A stretch of 64,000 nt of DNA from Streptomyces reniochalinae (GTDB lineage Bacteria; Actinomycetota; Actinomycetes; Streptomycetales; Streptomycetaceae): the NCBI RefSeq assembly GCF_003323735.1, contig NZ_QOIM01000040.1, positions 310,001 to 374,000 of the forward strand, given 5' to 3'. The translations under genes were made by a program, and so were the position numbers. Of this stretch, positions 10,201 through 18,371 are shown one piece after another. Position 1 is the stretch's first letter, and every line of letters begins with the position of its first letter. The notes below the pieces were generated by a model that was not told where the DNA came from, ran no database searches, and saw only the letters and a list, made by a program, of their open reading frames with translations.

Positions 10201-13200
10201 GACGCCCGGGAACGGGCCCACACCCACCGGTGGCGCCACCGGATCCGCTGGAACCGGCCGCGCACCGGGGCGCCGTCCGCGCCGTGCACGGGCACCTGGC
10301 TCCTCGTCCTCCCCCAGGAGGCGTCGGCGCAGGCGGACGGAGCCGACTGGCTGCGGGCGCTGCCGGAGAGGCTGGCCGGCGAGGGCGCCGAAGTGCTGCG
10401 CGTCGAGGTGCCCGCGACCGCGTGCACCCGCGACGGACTCACCGAGCGGCTGCGCGCGACCGTCGCCACGGCCTCCCCGCTCACCGCCGTCGTCTCGCTG
10501 CTGCCGCTGGGCGCGGCCGACGGGCACCTGACCGGCGCGGCGGGGCTCGCCCTGGTGCAGGCGCTGGGCGACGCGGGGGTCGACGCCCCGCTGTGGACGC
10601 TGACCAGCGGCGCGGTCAGCGTGCGTGCGGCCGACCGGCCGCCGCTGCCCGACCAGGCCCAGCTGTGGGGGCTCGGGCGGGTCGCCGCCCTCGAACACCC
10701 GGGCAGGGTCGGCGGTCTGGTGGATGTGGGGCCCGAGGCGGACGCGCGGTCGGCCGGCCGCGTCCTGGAGACGATGGCGGCCGGCGACGAGGACCAGGTG
10801 GCGGTCCGCGCCGACGGTGTCCACCTGCGCCGGCTGGTGCCCGCACCGGACACCGGAGCGGACGCCGCCGGCTGGACACCGCGCGGCACCGTGCTGATCA
10901 CCGGCGGCACCGGCGCGCTCGGCGCCCACGTGGCTCGCCGGCTGGCCGGCTCAGGCGCCGCACATCTGGTGCTCGTCAGCCGCCGGGGGCCCGACGCGCC
11001 GGGCGCGGCCGCACTCGAAGAGGAACTGTCGGCGGCCGGTGCGCGCGTCACCCTGGCGCGGTGCGACGTGACCGACCGCGCGGCGCTCGCCCGCCTGCTG
11101 GAGGAACACCCGCCGCGGGCCGTGGTGCACGCGGCGGGGCTGCCGCTGGTCAAGCCGCTGGACGAGACGGCACCTGAGGACCTTCAGCGGCTGTGGGCGG
11201 CGAAGGTGACCGGTGCCGCGCACCTGGACGCGCTGCTCGCCGACCGTCCGCTCGACGCGTTCGTACTGTTCTCGTCGGTCGCCGGCGTGTGGGGCGTGGC
11301 GGGCCAGTGCGCGTACGCCGCGGCCAACGCGGCACTGGACGCGCTGGCCGAGAGCCGGTGCGCCCGCGGCGCCGTGGCCACCGCGCTGGCCTGGGGGCCG
11401 TGGGCGGGCGGCGGGATGCTCGCCGACGCCGGTATCGAGAGCGAGGTGAGCCGGCGCGGGCTGCGCCCGCTGGAGCCGGGCCCCGCCGCCCGTGCCGTCA
11501 CGGACCTGGCCGGACCGGGCGCCGCGCACACCACGCTCGCCGACGTGGACTGGCCGGTGTTCGCCCAGGCGTTCACCGCGCTGCGGCCCAGCCCACTGCT
11601 GGCGGAGCTGCCCGGGGCGGCACCGCGGCACCACGCCGAGACCGGCGGGGACGGCACCGGTACGCCGGAGCTGCTCACGCGGCTGGAGCGCACAGCCCCC
11701 GCAGAGCGCCACGCGGAGCTGCTCCGCGCCGTACAAGAGCGTGCCGCCGAGGTACTGGGCCTGCCGGACGCCGCCGCGCTGGACGCGGACCGCGCCTTCC
11801 GCGACCTCGGGTTCGACTCGCTGACCGCCGTGGAACTGCGGCAGCGGCTGGTCAGGGACACCGGACTGGCGCTGCCCACGACCCTCGTCTTCGACCACCC
11901 GAGCTCCACCGCGCTCACCGGCCACCTGCTGCGCGGACTCGGCCTGGCGCAGGACGGGGAGGAGCGGCCCGAGGAGGCGGCGGCCCCGGCCGTGTCCGCA
12001 GGCCAGGACGGGGAGGATCCGATCGTGCTGGTGGGCATGGCCTGCCACTACCCGGGGGCGGACGACCCGCGGGAGCTGTGGCGGATGCTGCTGGACGGGG
12101 TGGACGCCATCGGCGCCTTCCCCACCGACCGCGGCTGGGACACCGAGAGCGTCTACGACCCCGAGCGCCGCTCACCAGGCACCAGCTACACCGACCGCGG
12201 CGGTTTCCTCGCGTCGGCGGCACAGTTCGACGCGGGGTTCTTCGGGATCAGTCCGCGTGAGGCGCTGGCGATGGATCCGCAGCAGCGGCTGCTGCTGGAG
12301 ACGTCGTGGGAGGCGCTGGAGCGTGCGGGTATCGACCCGGCGTCGCTGCGCGGCAGCCGCACCGGCGTGTTCGTCGGCGCGTCCGCGAACGACTACGCGG
12401 CACAGGCCGCCGGTTCGCCGGAGGCCGAGGAGGCGCAGGGCTTCTTGATGACCGGCACGGCCGGGAGCGTGGCCTCGGGCCGGGTGGCGTACACGCTGGG
12501 TCTGGAGGGCCCTGCGGTGACGGTGGACACGGCGTGTTCGTCGTCGCTGGTGGCGCTGCACCAGGCGTGCCAGGCGCTGCGCCACGGTGAGTGCGAACTG
12601 GCGCTCGCCTCGGGCGTGACGGTCATCCCGAGCCCGGCACCGTTCGTGGAGTTCTCCCGGCAGGGCGGACTGGCCCCCGACGGCCGCTGCAAGTCCTTCG
12701 CGGACGCGGCCGACGGCACCGCCTGGGCGGAGGGCGTCGGCGTGGTGGTGGCAGAACGGCTCTCGCGGGCCCGGCGCATGGGGCACCGGGTGCTGGCCGT
12801 GCTGCGGGGCAGCGCCGTCAACCAGGACGGTGCGTCCAACGGTCTGACGGCGCCGAGTGGTCCCTCGCAGCAGCGGGTGATCCGTCAGGCGTGGGCGCAC
12901 GCCGGCGTCACGGGCGCGGACATCGACGTGGTGGAGGCGCACGGGACCGGTACCCGGCTGGGCGACCCGATCGAGGCGCAGGCGCTGCTGGCCACCTACG
13001 GCCAGGGACGCGACGAACAACGCCCGCTGTGGCTGGGCTCCGTGAAGTCGAACATCGGCCACACGGCCGCCGCCGGCGGTATCGCCGGCGTCATCAAGAC
13101 CGTCCTGGCCATGCGGCACGGCACCCTGCCGCGCACCCTCCACGTGGACGCCCCGACGGCCGAGGTGGACTGGTCGCGCGGGCAGGTGCGGCTGCTGACC

Positions 13201-15189
13201 GAGCAGCGCGAGTGGCCGCGGGAGGCCGACCGTCCGCGCCGCGCCGCGGTGTCCTCGTTCGGCATCAGCGGCACCAACGTGCACCTGGTGCTCCAGGAGG
13301 CGCCCGGGGAGCCCGCCCGGCAGCCGGACGCGTCGGGCGCCGCAGTGCCCCTGGTGCTGTCGGCCAGGGACGGCCGTGCCCTCGGCGAGCAGGCGGGCGC
13401 GCTGGCCGAACACCTCGCGGGCGAGGCGGCCGACGCTGTGGACGTCGGGTACACCCTGGCTGCCGGACGCGCCAGGTTCGACCACCGTGCCGTGGTGATC
13501 GGCCGGGAGAACGGGCAGTTCGTGGACTCCCTCGGCGCGCTGGCGCGCAAGGCGGAGGCGCCGGGTGCGGTGACCGGCTCCTGCCGGTCAGGACACACCC
13601 CGGTGACGGGTTTCCTCTTCACCGGACAGGGCAGCCAGCGCCCCGGCATGGGCGCCCGGCTCTACGCGGAGCACCCGGTCTTCGCCGAAGCGTTCGACGA
13701 GGTGGCGGCCGAACTCGATCCGCACCTTGAACGGCCGCTGCACGACGTGGTGTTCGCCGCTCCGGACACGCCCGAGGCCGCGCTGCTGAACGAGACGGCC
13801 TGGTCCCAGCCGGCCCTCTTCGCCTTCGAAGTCGCGCTGTACCGCCGCGCCGAGGACGCCGGGCTGCGGCCCGACTACCTGCTGGGCCACTCCGTCGGGG
13901 AGATCGCCGCAGCGCACGTCGCCGGGGTGCTCGACCTGCCGGACGCCTCCAGGCTGGTCGCGGCGCGCGGCCGGCTGATGGGCCTGCTGCCGGAGCGGGG
14001 CGCGATGCTCGCGGTACGGACGGGCGAGGCCGAGGCCCGCGCGGTGCTGGCCGCGCACGGCGGGCTGGTGGATATCGCCGCCGTCAACGGCCCGGCGTCG
14101 GTGGTGATCTCGGGCGCCGAGGACGCCGTACGGGAGGCCGCCAAGGCGTTCGCCGACGCGGGCGTCTCCACGCGCAGGCTGACCGTCTCGCACGCGTTCC
14201 ACTCGCCGCTGATGGAACCGATGTGCCAGGAATTCGCCGAGAGCGTGCGGGATCTCGTCTTCCACCCGGCGCTCATCCCGCTGGTCTCCACCGTGACCGG
14301 CGAGGTGGTGCGGGGCACGGCCATGAGCGACCCGGCCTACTGGGTAAACCAGGTGCGCTCGGGCGTGCGGTTCGCGGACGCGTTGCGCGCCGCCGCCCTG
14401 GAGGGCGTCGAACTGTGGTGGGAGGTCGGCCCGGACGCCGTGCTCAGCGGCATGCTGCCCGACGTGCTGCCCCAGGCGGCGCCGCCGGTGCCGGCCCAGC
14501 GCCGGGACCGCCCCGAGCCCGAAGCCCTGCTCACCGCGTTCGCACACGCCTTCGTACGGGGCGCACCGGTGCGTTGGGAGCGGCTGTTCGCCCACCGGGA
14601 GCCCCGGCGCGTGGAGCTGCCTACCTACGCCTTCCAGCGGGCGCACCACTGGCTCGGCGCCACGCGGCGGCCGGCCGCGCTCCCCCAGGCGGCGGCCGCC
14701 TTCTGGGACGCCGTCGGGCGCATGGACCCGGACAGGTTCGTCGAGGAGTTCGGCGCGTCCGGCGACGATCCGGCCGAGGGCGCGGCACTCCGGGCGGCAC
14801 TGCCCGTGCTGGCCCGCTGGCGGGAACGCGCCTTCGAGGCGGGCGCCGGCGACGGCGGCGACCGGGCCGCGGGGCCCTCGGGCGAGGAGGCGGACACCGG
14901 TGCGCGCGAGAGCGGCCCCGAGGCGCTGCGCGCCCTGTCGGGGGACGCCCTCGCGGGCGCCGTCACCGAACTGGTGCAGGCGGAGATGGCCGTCGCACTG
15001 GGACACCCCGAAGACCAGGCGTTCGACATGGAGCAGGAGTTCATGGACCTGGGCTTCACGTCGCTGGCCGCCGTCGAGATGAGGAACAGGATCGTCGCCC
15101 GTACCGGGCTGGAGCTGCCGGTCTCCCTCGTCTTCGACTTCCTGACTCCGGCGGAACTCGCCGAGCACCTCCGCTCCCGGCTGCCCTGA
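7300..15189 (+). CDS. Type I modular polyketide synthase: module 2 (KS-AT-KR-ACP) and module 3 (KS-AT-ACP), no thioesterase
   Basis: 2629 residues. The first 30 form a charged helix typical of N-terminal docking domains, expected to pair with the tail of the preceding PKS. Module 2: KS from about 36 (DTACSSSL near 203); AT near 569 with GHSIGE and HAFH, the malonyl-CoA signature; KR (TGGTGALG near 1200) without LDD but with GVWG and Gln before the active Tyr, so A1-type; ACP GFDS near 1502. Module 3: KS from about 1573 (DTACSSSL near 1743), AT with GHSVGE and HAFH (malonyl), then directly an ACP near 2583. Module 3 keeps the linker that precedes the KR in the other modules (near 2465-2510) but has no KR. 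Its ACP reads GFTS, with Thr in place of the usual Asp before the phosphopantetheine Ser. The protein ends a few residues after this ACP, without thioesterase or docking tail. GGAG lies nine bases before the ATG. Confidence 0.95.
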   Translation: MAKSPEKVFEALRASLKENERLRRRNTELLDAANEPVAIVGMGCRYPGGAEGPEELWRLVREETDAVTAFPADRGWDIDNLYDPEPRHGRTYAREGGFLDSAAEFDAHFFGISPREALVMDPQQRLLLETAWEALEQAGIDPASLKSSATGVFVGATDQGYGPEPQDATEETAGYLLSGNASAVLSGRVSYVLGLEGPAVTVDTACSSSLVALHQACQALRQGECDLALAGGVAVLATPGAFIEFSRQRGLASDGRCKSFADAADGTGWGEGAGVLVVERLTRARRLGHRVWAVVRGSAVNQDGASNGLTAPSGPSQQRVIRQAWASAGVTGADVDVVEAHGTGTRLGDPIEAQALLATYGRGRDPERPLWLGSLKSNIGHTQAAAGVGGVIKSVLAMRYGTLPRTLHVDAPTSEVDWSQGAVRLLTEQREWPAVDRPRRAAVSAFGVSGTNAHVILEQAQGEETRPAGAPRGAGPAPLPWVLSAATATALRAQADRLAARLRAAGALDPADVGFTLATGRAALQHRAVLTGDDGEVLRQAVEALARGEQPAGAVCGQVPSAGPGRTAFLFTGQGSQRPGMGRGLYAAFPAYKRAFDEVAQAFAPHLDRPLGEALDDDSGELDRTAYTQPALFAVEVALCRLMLSWGVRPDFLLGHSIGELVAAHVAGVLSLPDAARLVAARGRLMDALAPGGAMAAIEASEDEVAPHLPDGTGERLSLAAVNGPRSVVVSGDEAAVERVAELLKGEGRRVRRLRVSHAFHSPHMDDMLDAFREVAASLSFGAPDIPVVSNVTGRLATAAELASPDYWVRHVREAVRFHDGMRTLETQGVTAYLEVGPDSVLTAMGRGCLTAPDEAVMAGVLRRDRAERPTALAALAQVWAHGTDADWSAPYEETGAVQVELPTYAFQRERYWLDRTAPAASTAESPATARFWTAVEREDTPALVGTLGVREEELAPVLPALARWRRDARERAHTHRWRHRIRWNRPRTGAPSAPCTGTWLLVLPQEASAQADGADWLRALPERLAGEGAEVLRVEVPATACTRDGLTERLRATVATASPLTAVVSLLPLGAADGHLTGAAGLALVQALGDAGVDAPLWTLTSGAVSVRAADRPPLPDQAQLWGLGRVAALEHPGRVGGLVDVGPEADARSAGRVLETMAAGDEDQVAVRADGVHLRRLVPAPDTGADAAGWTPRGTVLITGGTGALGAHVARRLAGSGAAHLVLVSRRGPDAPGAAALEEELSAAGARVTLARCDVTDRAALARLLEEHPPRAVVHAAGLPLVKPLDETAPEDLQRLWAAKVTGAAHLDALLADRPLDAFVLFSSVAGVWGVAGQCAYAAANAALDALAESRCARGAVATALAWGPWAGGGMLADAGIESEVSRRGLRPLEPGPAARAVTDLAGPGAAHTTLADVDWPVFAQAFTALRPSPLLAELPGAAPRHHAETGGDGTGTPELLTRLERTAPAERHAELLRAVQERAAEVLGLPDAAALDADRAFRDLGFDSLTAVELRQRLVRDTGLALPTTLVFDHPSSTALTGHLLRGLGLAQDGEERPEEAAAPAVSAGQDGEDPIVLVGMACHYPGADDPRELWRMLLDGVDAIGAFPTDRGWDTESVYDPERRSPGTSYTDRGGFLASAAQFDAGFFGISPREALAMDPQQRLLLETSWEALERAGIDPASLRGSRTGVFVGASANDYAAQAAGSPEAEEAQGFLMTGTAGSVASGRVAYTLGLEGPAVTVDTACSSSLVALHQACQALRHGECELALASGVTVIPSPAPFVEFSRQGGLAPDGRCKSFADAADGTAWAEGVGVVVAERLSRARRMGHRVLAVLRGSAVNQDGASNGLTAPSGPSQQRVIRQAWAHAGVTGADIDVVEAHGTGTRLGDPIEAQALLATYGQGRDEQRPLWLGSVKSNIGHTAAAGGIAGVIKTVLAMRHGTLPRTLHVDAPTAEVDWSRGQVRLLTEQREWPREADRPRRAAVSSFGISGTNVHLVLQEAPGEPARQPDASGAAVPLVLSARDGRALGEQAGALAEHLAGEAADAVDVGYTLAAGRARFDHRAVVIGRENGQFVDSLGALARKAEAPGAVTGSCRSGHTPVTGFLFTGQGSQRPGMGARLYAEHPVFAEAFDEVAAELDPHLERPLHDVVFAAPDTPEAALLNETAWSQPALFAFEVALYRRAEDAGLRPDYLLGHSVGEIAAAHVAGVLDLPDASRLVAARGRLMGLLPERGAMLAVRTGEAEARAVLAAHGGLVDIAAVNGPASVVISGAEDAVREAAKAFADAGVSTRRLTVSHAFHSPLMEPMCQEFAESVRDLVFHPALIPLVSTVTGEVVRGTAMSDPAYWVNQVRSGVRFADALRAAALEGVELWWEVGPDAVLSGMLPDVLPQAAPPVPAQRRDRPEPEALLTAFAHAFVRGAPVRWERLFAHREPRRVELPTYAFQRAHHWLGATRRPAALPQAAAAFWDAVGRMDPDRFVEEFGASGDDPAEGAALRAALPVLARWRERAFEAGAGDGGDRAAGPSGEEADTGARESGPEALRALSGDALAGAVTELVQAEMAVALGHPEDQAFDMEQEFMDLGFTSLAAVEMRNRIVARTGLELPVSLVFDFLTPAELAEHLRSRLP
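8109..8561 (+). repeat. KS-coding segment nearly identical to 3069-3521 (copy 2)
   Basis: Second copy of the 453-base near-identical KS segment, at an offset of exactly 5040 bases from copy 1. The four differences read are silent changes in HGTGTRLGD and one change in the MRHG/MRYG region. Shorter shared blocks link KS1 with KS2 (from about 2371 and 7414) and KS1 with KS3 (about 2560-2720 and 12205-12365), giving a mosaic pattern. Confidence 0.9.
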
Positions 15190-15213
15190 CCCCCTCTCCG
15201 GCCGGGCGGAGAC

Positions 15214-15252
15214 CACGACGGGCACCACGCCACAAGCGTGGTGCCCGTCGTG
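15214..15252. terminator. Strong bidirectional hairpin closing the PKS operon
   Basis: A perfect 17-bp inverted repeat (15214-15230 against 15236-15252) encloses a 5-base loop (CACAA). It sits 24 bases after the PKS stop and 60 bases after the end of the convergent XRE regulator gene, so it can end transcription from both sides. There is no U-tract, which is usual for streptomycete terminators. Confidence 0.85.
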
Positions 15253-15312
15253 CTGTGCGCGGGGCCCCGCGCGGTCAGCCCGCGGCGGAGTCCGGCAAAC
15301 GCGACCGCGCGG

Positions 15313-16170
15313 CTACGTCGGCTCCGTCGACAACAAGGTGCGCAGCCGTTGCCGGGTGCCGGTGCCCGGCTGGGGCAGCAGCAGGACGACGTGCAGATCG
15401 GGATGGTCGGCGATCCGCACCGTCGTGCGCTGGAACACCAGCCGGCCGCCGCGGGGATGCTCGACGACCTTCTCGCCCAGTGCGGTGTCCCGCACCTCCT
15501 GCTGGGCCCACAGCCGGGCGAAGGCCGGGCTGTGCTCGGACAGCCGCCGCACGAGCGCGGCGAAGCCCGGGTCGTCCGGGTAGCGGGCCGCGTCCGACCG
15601 GAACTCGGCGACCAGCGACGGCGCCATCGACTCCCACTCAGGCAGCGCCTGGTGCGGACCCTGCCGTGCGAGGAACCCGTCCAGGCAACTGTGCAGCTTC
15701 GGCACCTCACCGAACAGCACCTCGACCGCTGCGTTGCCGTGCAGATAGCGCCAGTAGCGGTCCAGGACGTACGCCGGGCCCGGCGCCCACTCCTCGACGA
15801 GGGACACCACGTGCTGCGGCAGCCGCGGGGCCGACGAGCGGGCCGCCCGGCGCGGGGCGCGGGCCGGCGTGTGCCCGGCCAGCCGGTACAGGTGCGCCTG
15901 CTCGACGTCGTCGAGCCGCAGCGCCGAACTGACGGCGTCCAGGATGCTGGTGGTCACGGTGATCCTGCGGCCCTGTTCGAGCCACGTGTACCAGGTGAGC
16001 CCGATGCCCGCGAGCGAGGCGACCTCCTCGCGCCGCAGCCCCGGGGTGCGGCGCCTGCCCGACGTCGGCAGGCCCACGTCCTGGGGGGACAGCCGGGCTC
16101 TGCGGCTGCGCAGGAAGTCCCGCAGATCGTCCCGCCGTTGTTCCGACTCTGCTCCTAGGGTGGTGGTCAC
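15313..16170 (-). CDS. XRE-family transcriptional regulator, MmyB-like
   Basis: 285 residues from the preferred GTG start. The N-terminal part is a helix-turn-helix of the XRE/MmyB type (GLRREEVASLAGIGLTWYT then LEQGR, near residues 45-70). It is followed by the MmyB-like sensor domain with its WRYLHGNAA motif and the late block VFQRTTVRIADHPDLHVVLL. MmyB-like regulators are common next to secondary-metabolite and efflux genes, and the sensor domain is thought to bind a small lipidic ligand. The gene is divergent to the MFS transporter at 16371, its likely target. The start at 16170 is favoured because a promoter-like pair (TTGCGC, 16 bases, TATGCT) ends just before it, implying a leaderless mRNA. 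An in-frame ATG at 16266 would lie upstream of that promoter. Confidence 0.85.
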   Translation of the reverse strand: MTTTLGAESEQRRDDLRDFLRSRRARLSPQDVGLPTSGRRRTPGLRREEVASLAGIGLTWYTWLEQGRRITVTTSILDAVSSALRLDDVEQAHLYRLAGHTPARAPRRAARSSAPRLPQHVVSLVEEWAPGPAYVLDRYWRYLHGNAAVEVLFGEVPKLHSCLDGFLARQGPHQALPEWESMAPSLVAEFRSDAARYPDDPGFAALVRRLSEHSPAFARLWAQQEVRDTALGEKVVEHPRGGRLVFQRTTVRIADHPDLHVVLLLPQPGTGTRQRLRTLLSTEPT

Positions 16171-16176
16171 GCCAAC

Positions 16177-16204
16177 AGCATAAATTGCAACTTGGCCCGC
16201 GCAA
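16177..16204 (-). promoter_or_regulatory. Candidate promoter and operator of the XRE regulator
   Basis: Read on the minus strand, TTGCGC (16204-16199) and TATGCT (16182-16177) are separated by 16 bases, and the GTG start lies about seven bases past the -10. The spacer holds the near-palindrome AAATTGCAACTT (16182-16193, one mismatched pair). It is a plausible autoregulatory site, and the divergent transporter lies beyond it. Confidence 0.45.
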
Positions 16205-16370
16205 CGGGGGCCGCGAGACTGGTTCGGTACCGGCACGGGTGTCCGACCCGGGGCGGCATCCGACACAGCGGTTCAGCGCGGCGGTAGGCGCTGCCTCCCC
16301 GTGCTTGTCGGCGCGACTCGCCGCCGCGCTGAATCAGTGAAAGGTCATCGCGTTGTCCAAGGAGCAAAGA

Positions 16371-17837
16371 GTGGTGGAAACGGACGTTCCCGCTGAGCAG
16401 GAAGGGGGGAACAGCCCGGCGCCGCCTGCCGCGTCCACCGCGCAATGGGGTGCGGTGTGGATCCTGCTGCTCGGCGCCTTCATGGGATTTCTCGATATCT
16501 TCATCGTGAACGTGGCCAATCCGTCGATCCAAGCGGAGATGAATGCCTCGTTCGCCGACATCCAGCTGGTGCCGACCGGATACACCCTCGCCTACGGCGC
16601 CGGGCTGGTCGCCGGTGGCAGGCTCGGCGACATCTTCGGCCGCCGCCGGGTCTTCCTGGTGGGTGTCGTCATCTTCGCGCTCACCTCCGTCGCCTGCGCC
16701 GCCGCGCAGAGCCCCGGCTTTCTCATCGGGGCCCGCATCGCCCAGGGGCTGGGCGCCGCCGTGATGCTGCCGCAGGTGCTGGCGCTCATTCAGGTGACGT
16801 TCCAGCGCGACGAGGAGCGCAGCCGCGCCATCGGCCTGTACGGGGCCGTCATCGGCATCGGCGTCGTCGCCGGGCAGATCGTCGGCGGTTTCCTCATCGA
16901 GTGGGACATCGCCGACCTGGGCTGGCGCTCGATCTTCCTGGTGAACGTGCCGCTGTGCGTCATCACCTTCGTCGGTGCGCTGGCACTGGTGCGCGACCCC
17001 GGTGAGCGGACCCCGATGAAGCTGGACCTGGTGGGCGTCGTCATGCTGGGCGCCGGTCTGCTGGGCCTGGTGCACGGGCTGGTCATCGGCGCCGAGCAGG
17101 GCTGGACGGGCCTGCGCGTGGGCGAGATGGCCGGCGGTGTGGTGCTGCTGGCGCTGTTCATCGTGTGGGAGCGCCGGGTGGCCGCGGGGTCCGAGGCACC
17201 GCTGCTGCCGCCACGGCTGTTCAAGCAGCGCGGCTTCTCCATGGGGCTGCCCACGGCGCTGTGCTTCTACGGCGTCAACGGCGCGTTCATCTTCCTGCTG
17301 GCGTTCTACCTTCAGCAGGCCCAGGACTTCACGCCGCTCCAGTCCGCCCTCACCTTCACCCCGATGGCGATCCTCACCTCGGTCTTCTCCGTGCTGTGCG
17401 GCAAGCTCGTGGCCCGCTGGGGCCAGCGGGTGGTGCCCGGCGGCGCCATCGTGATGGCGCTCGGCCTGGGCCTGGTGTGGGTCGGCGTCGACCTGATGGA
17501 GGGCACCAACCCGGCGGCGGCCCTGATGCCGGGGCTGGTGCTGTACGGCGCAGGCGGCGGCATCGTGGCCACCTCGCTGATCGGTGTGGCCCTCTCGGGA
17601 GTGGTCCCGGCTGACGCGGGCGCCGCCTCCGGTGGCATCCTCACCGCCGTCCAGGTCTCGGAGGCCGCTGGGGTGGCCGGTATCGGCGCCCTGTTCGCGG
17701 CGCTGGCGGCCGGCCACGGCGAGGTCAGCGGCTTCGCGGTGTCCGTCGGGGTGCTCGCCGTCCTCTCCCTGCTGACGGCGCTGCTGCTCAACCTGCTCTC
17801 CCGCCCGGAAGAGGCGGGGTCCGAGACTGTCGCCTGA
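16371..17837 (+). CDS. MFS drug exporter of the 14-helix (DHA2) type
   Basis: 488 residues with about 14 hydrophobic segments. Motif A, GGRLGDIFGRRR, lies in the loop after helix 2 (near residue 82). The first helix contains FLDIFIVNVANPSI, the DHA2 pattern seen in EmrB/QacA-like proton-driven exporters. The N-terminal 30 residues and the tail are hydrophilic. The GTG at 16371 is preferred because AAGGAG (16359-16364) sits six bases before it; a TTG at 16353 is an alternative start. The gene is transcribed divergently from the MmyB-like regulator and lies just beyond the PKS genes, so it may export the cluster's product. That role is inferred from context. Confidence 0.9.
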   Translation: MVETDVPAEQEGGNSPAPPAASTAQWGAVWILLLGAFMGFLDIFIVNVANPSIQAEMNASFADIQLVPTGYTLAYGAGLVAGGRLGDIFGRRRVFLVGVVIFALTSVACAAAQSPGFLIGARIAQGLGAAVMLPQVLALIQVTFQRDEERSRAIGLYGAVIGIGVVAGQIVGGFLIEWDIADLGWRSIFLVNVPLCVITFVGALALVRDPGERTPMKLDLVGVVMLGAGLLGLVHGLVIGAEQGWTGLRVGEMAGGVVLLALFIVWERRVAAGSEAPLLPPRLFKQRGFSMGLPTALCFYGVNGAFIFLLAFYLQQAQDFTPLQSALTFTPMAILTSVFSVLCGKLVARWGQRVVPGGAIVMALGLGLVWVGVDLMEGTNPAAALMPGLVLYGAGGGIVATSLIGVALSGVVPADAGAASGGILTAVQVSEAAGVAGIGALFAALAAGHGEVSGFAVSVGVLAVLSLLTALLLNLLSRPEEAGSETVA

Positions 17838-17855
17838 CCCCCGTGGGCGACAGCG

Positions 17856-17888
17856 GAGGGGCGTCGCGGCCAGGCCGCGACGCCCCTC
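17856..17888. terminator. Hairpin between MFS exporter and SnoaL-like gene
   Basis: Perfect 14-bp inverted repeat (17856-17869 against 17875-17888) with loop CCAGG. It lies between convergent genes, 18 bases after the exporter stop and 15 bases beyond the SnoaL-like stop. Confidence 0.85.
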
Positions 17889-17903
17889 TCGTTGCTGTCC
17901 CGG

Positions 17904-18371
17904 TCATCCACCGAAGGGGAAGTCCTCGTCCTTGAACGGGGCCAGCAGCTCCGTCCTGTCGTTCGCGGCCCGCGCGGCCAGCAGCGGCGAGAAATAGTCG
18001 CGGTAATTGACGACCTTGCCGTCCCGCACGGTGATCACGATGATGTACCTCATCTCGTACTTCTTGCCCGTGCTCACCGTGGTCCCGTGGGCCGTCCATT
18101 CCGCGATGACGACCTCAGGATCGGTCGTCTCGTGAATGTGGACGTGCGGCAGGTCATCGATCAGCTGGTGATCGCAGTAGTGCGTGAGGTATGAGCGAAT
18201 GGTCTCCCGTCCTGCCATGTGGGAAATGGCTCCGGGAGCCGCGAACGGTATCTCCACCGTCCCGTCTTCCGCCCACATGTCGCAGAACTGGTCCATCTCC
18301 TTGTGCAGGAGCAGATCCAGAAGATGGCGGGCGACGTCGGCGGGCTTTGTGGGGGTTTCGCTACTGGCCAC
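17904..18371 (-). CDS. SnoaL/NTF2-like protein
   Basis: 155 residues with the cone-shaped alpha+beta barrel pattern of the SnoaL/ketosteroid-isomerase-like (NTF2) superfamily. An N-terminal helix (DVARHLLDLLLHKEMDQF) precedes a MWAEDGTVEIPFA strand pair, then the phrase VIAEWTAHGT and a final strand RDGKVVNYRDYFSPL. Members include isomerases, polyketide cyclases and ligand-binding proteins, so the reaction cannot be read from sequence. The GTG start at 18371 has GGAG eight bases upstream. It lies about 2.7 kb from the PKS and could be a tailoring enzyme or simply a neighbour. Confidence 0.75.
   Translation of the reverse strand: MASSETPTKPADVARHLLDLLLHKEMDQFCDMWAEDGTVEIPFAAPGAISHMAGRETIRSYLTHYCDHQLIDDLPHVHIHETTDPEVVIAEWTAHGTTVSTGKKYEMRYIIVITVRDGKVVNYRDYFSPLLAARAANDRTELLAPFKDEDFPFGG

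Noticed and set aside
16353..16370. TTG start for the MFS exporter at 16353
   Set aside because: AAGGAG lies inside this stretch at 16359-16364 and is correctly placed for GTG 16371.
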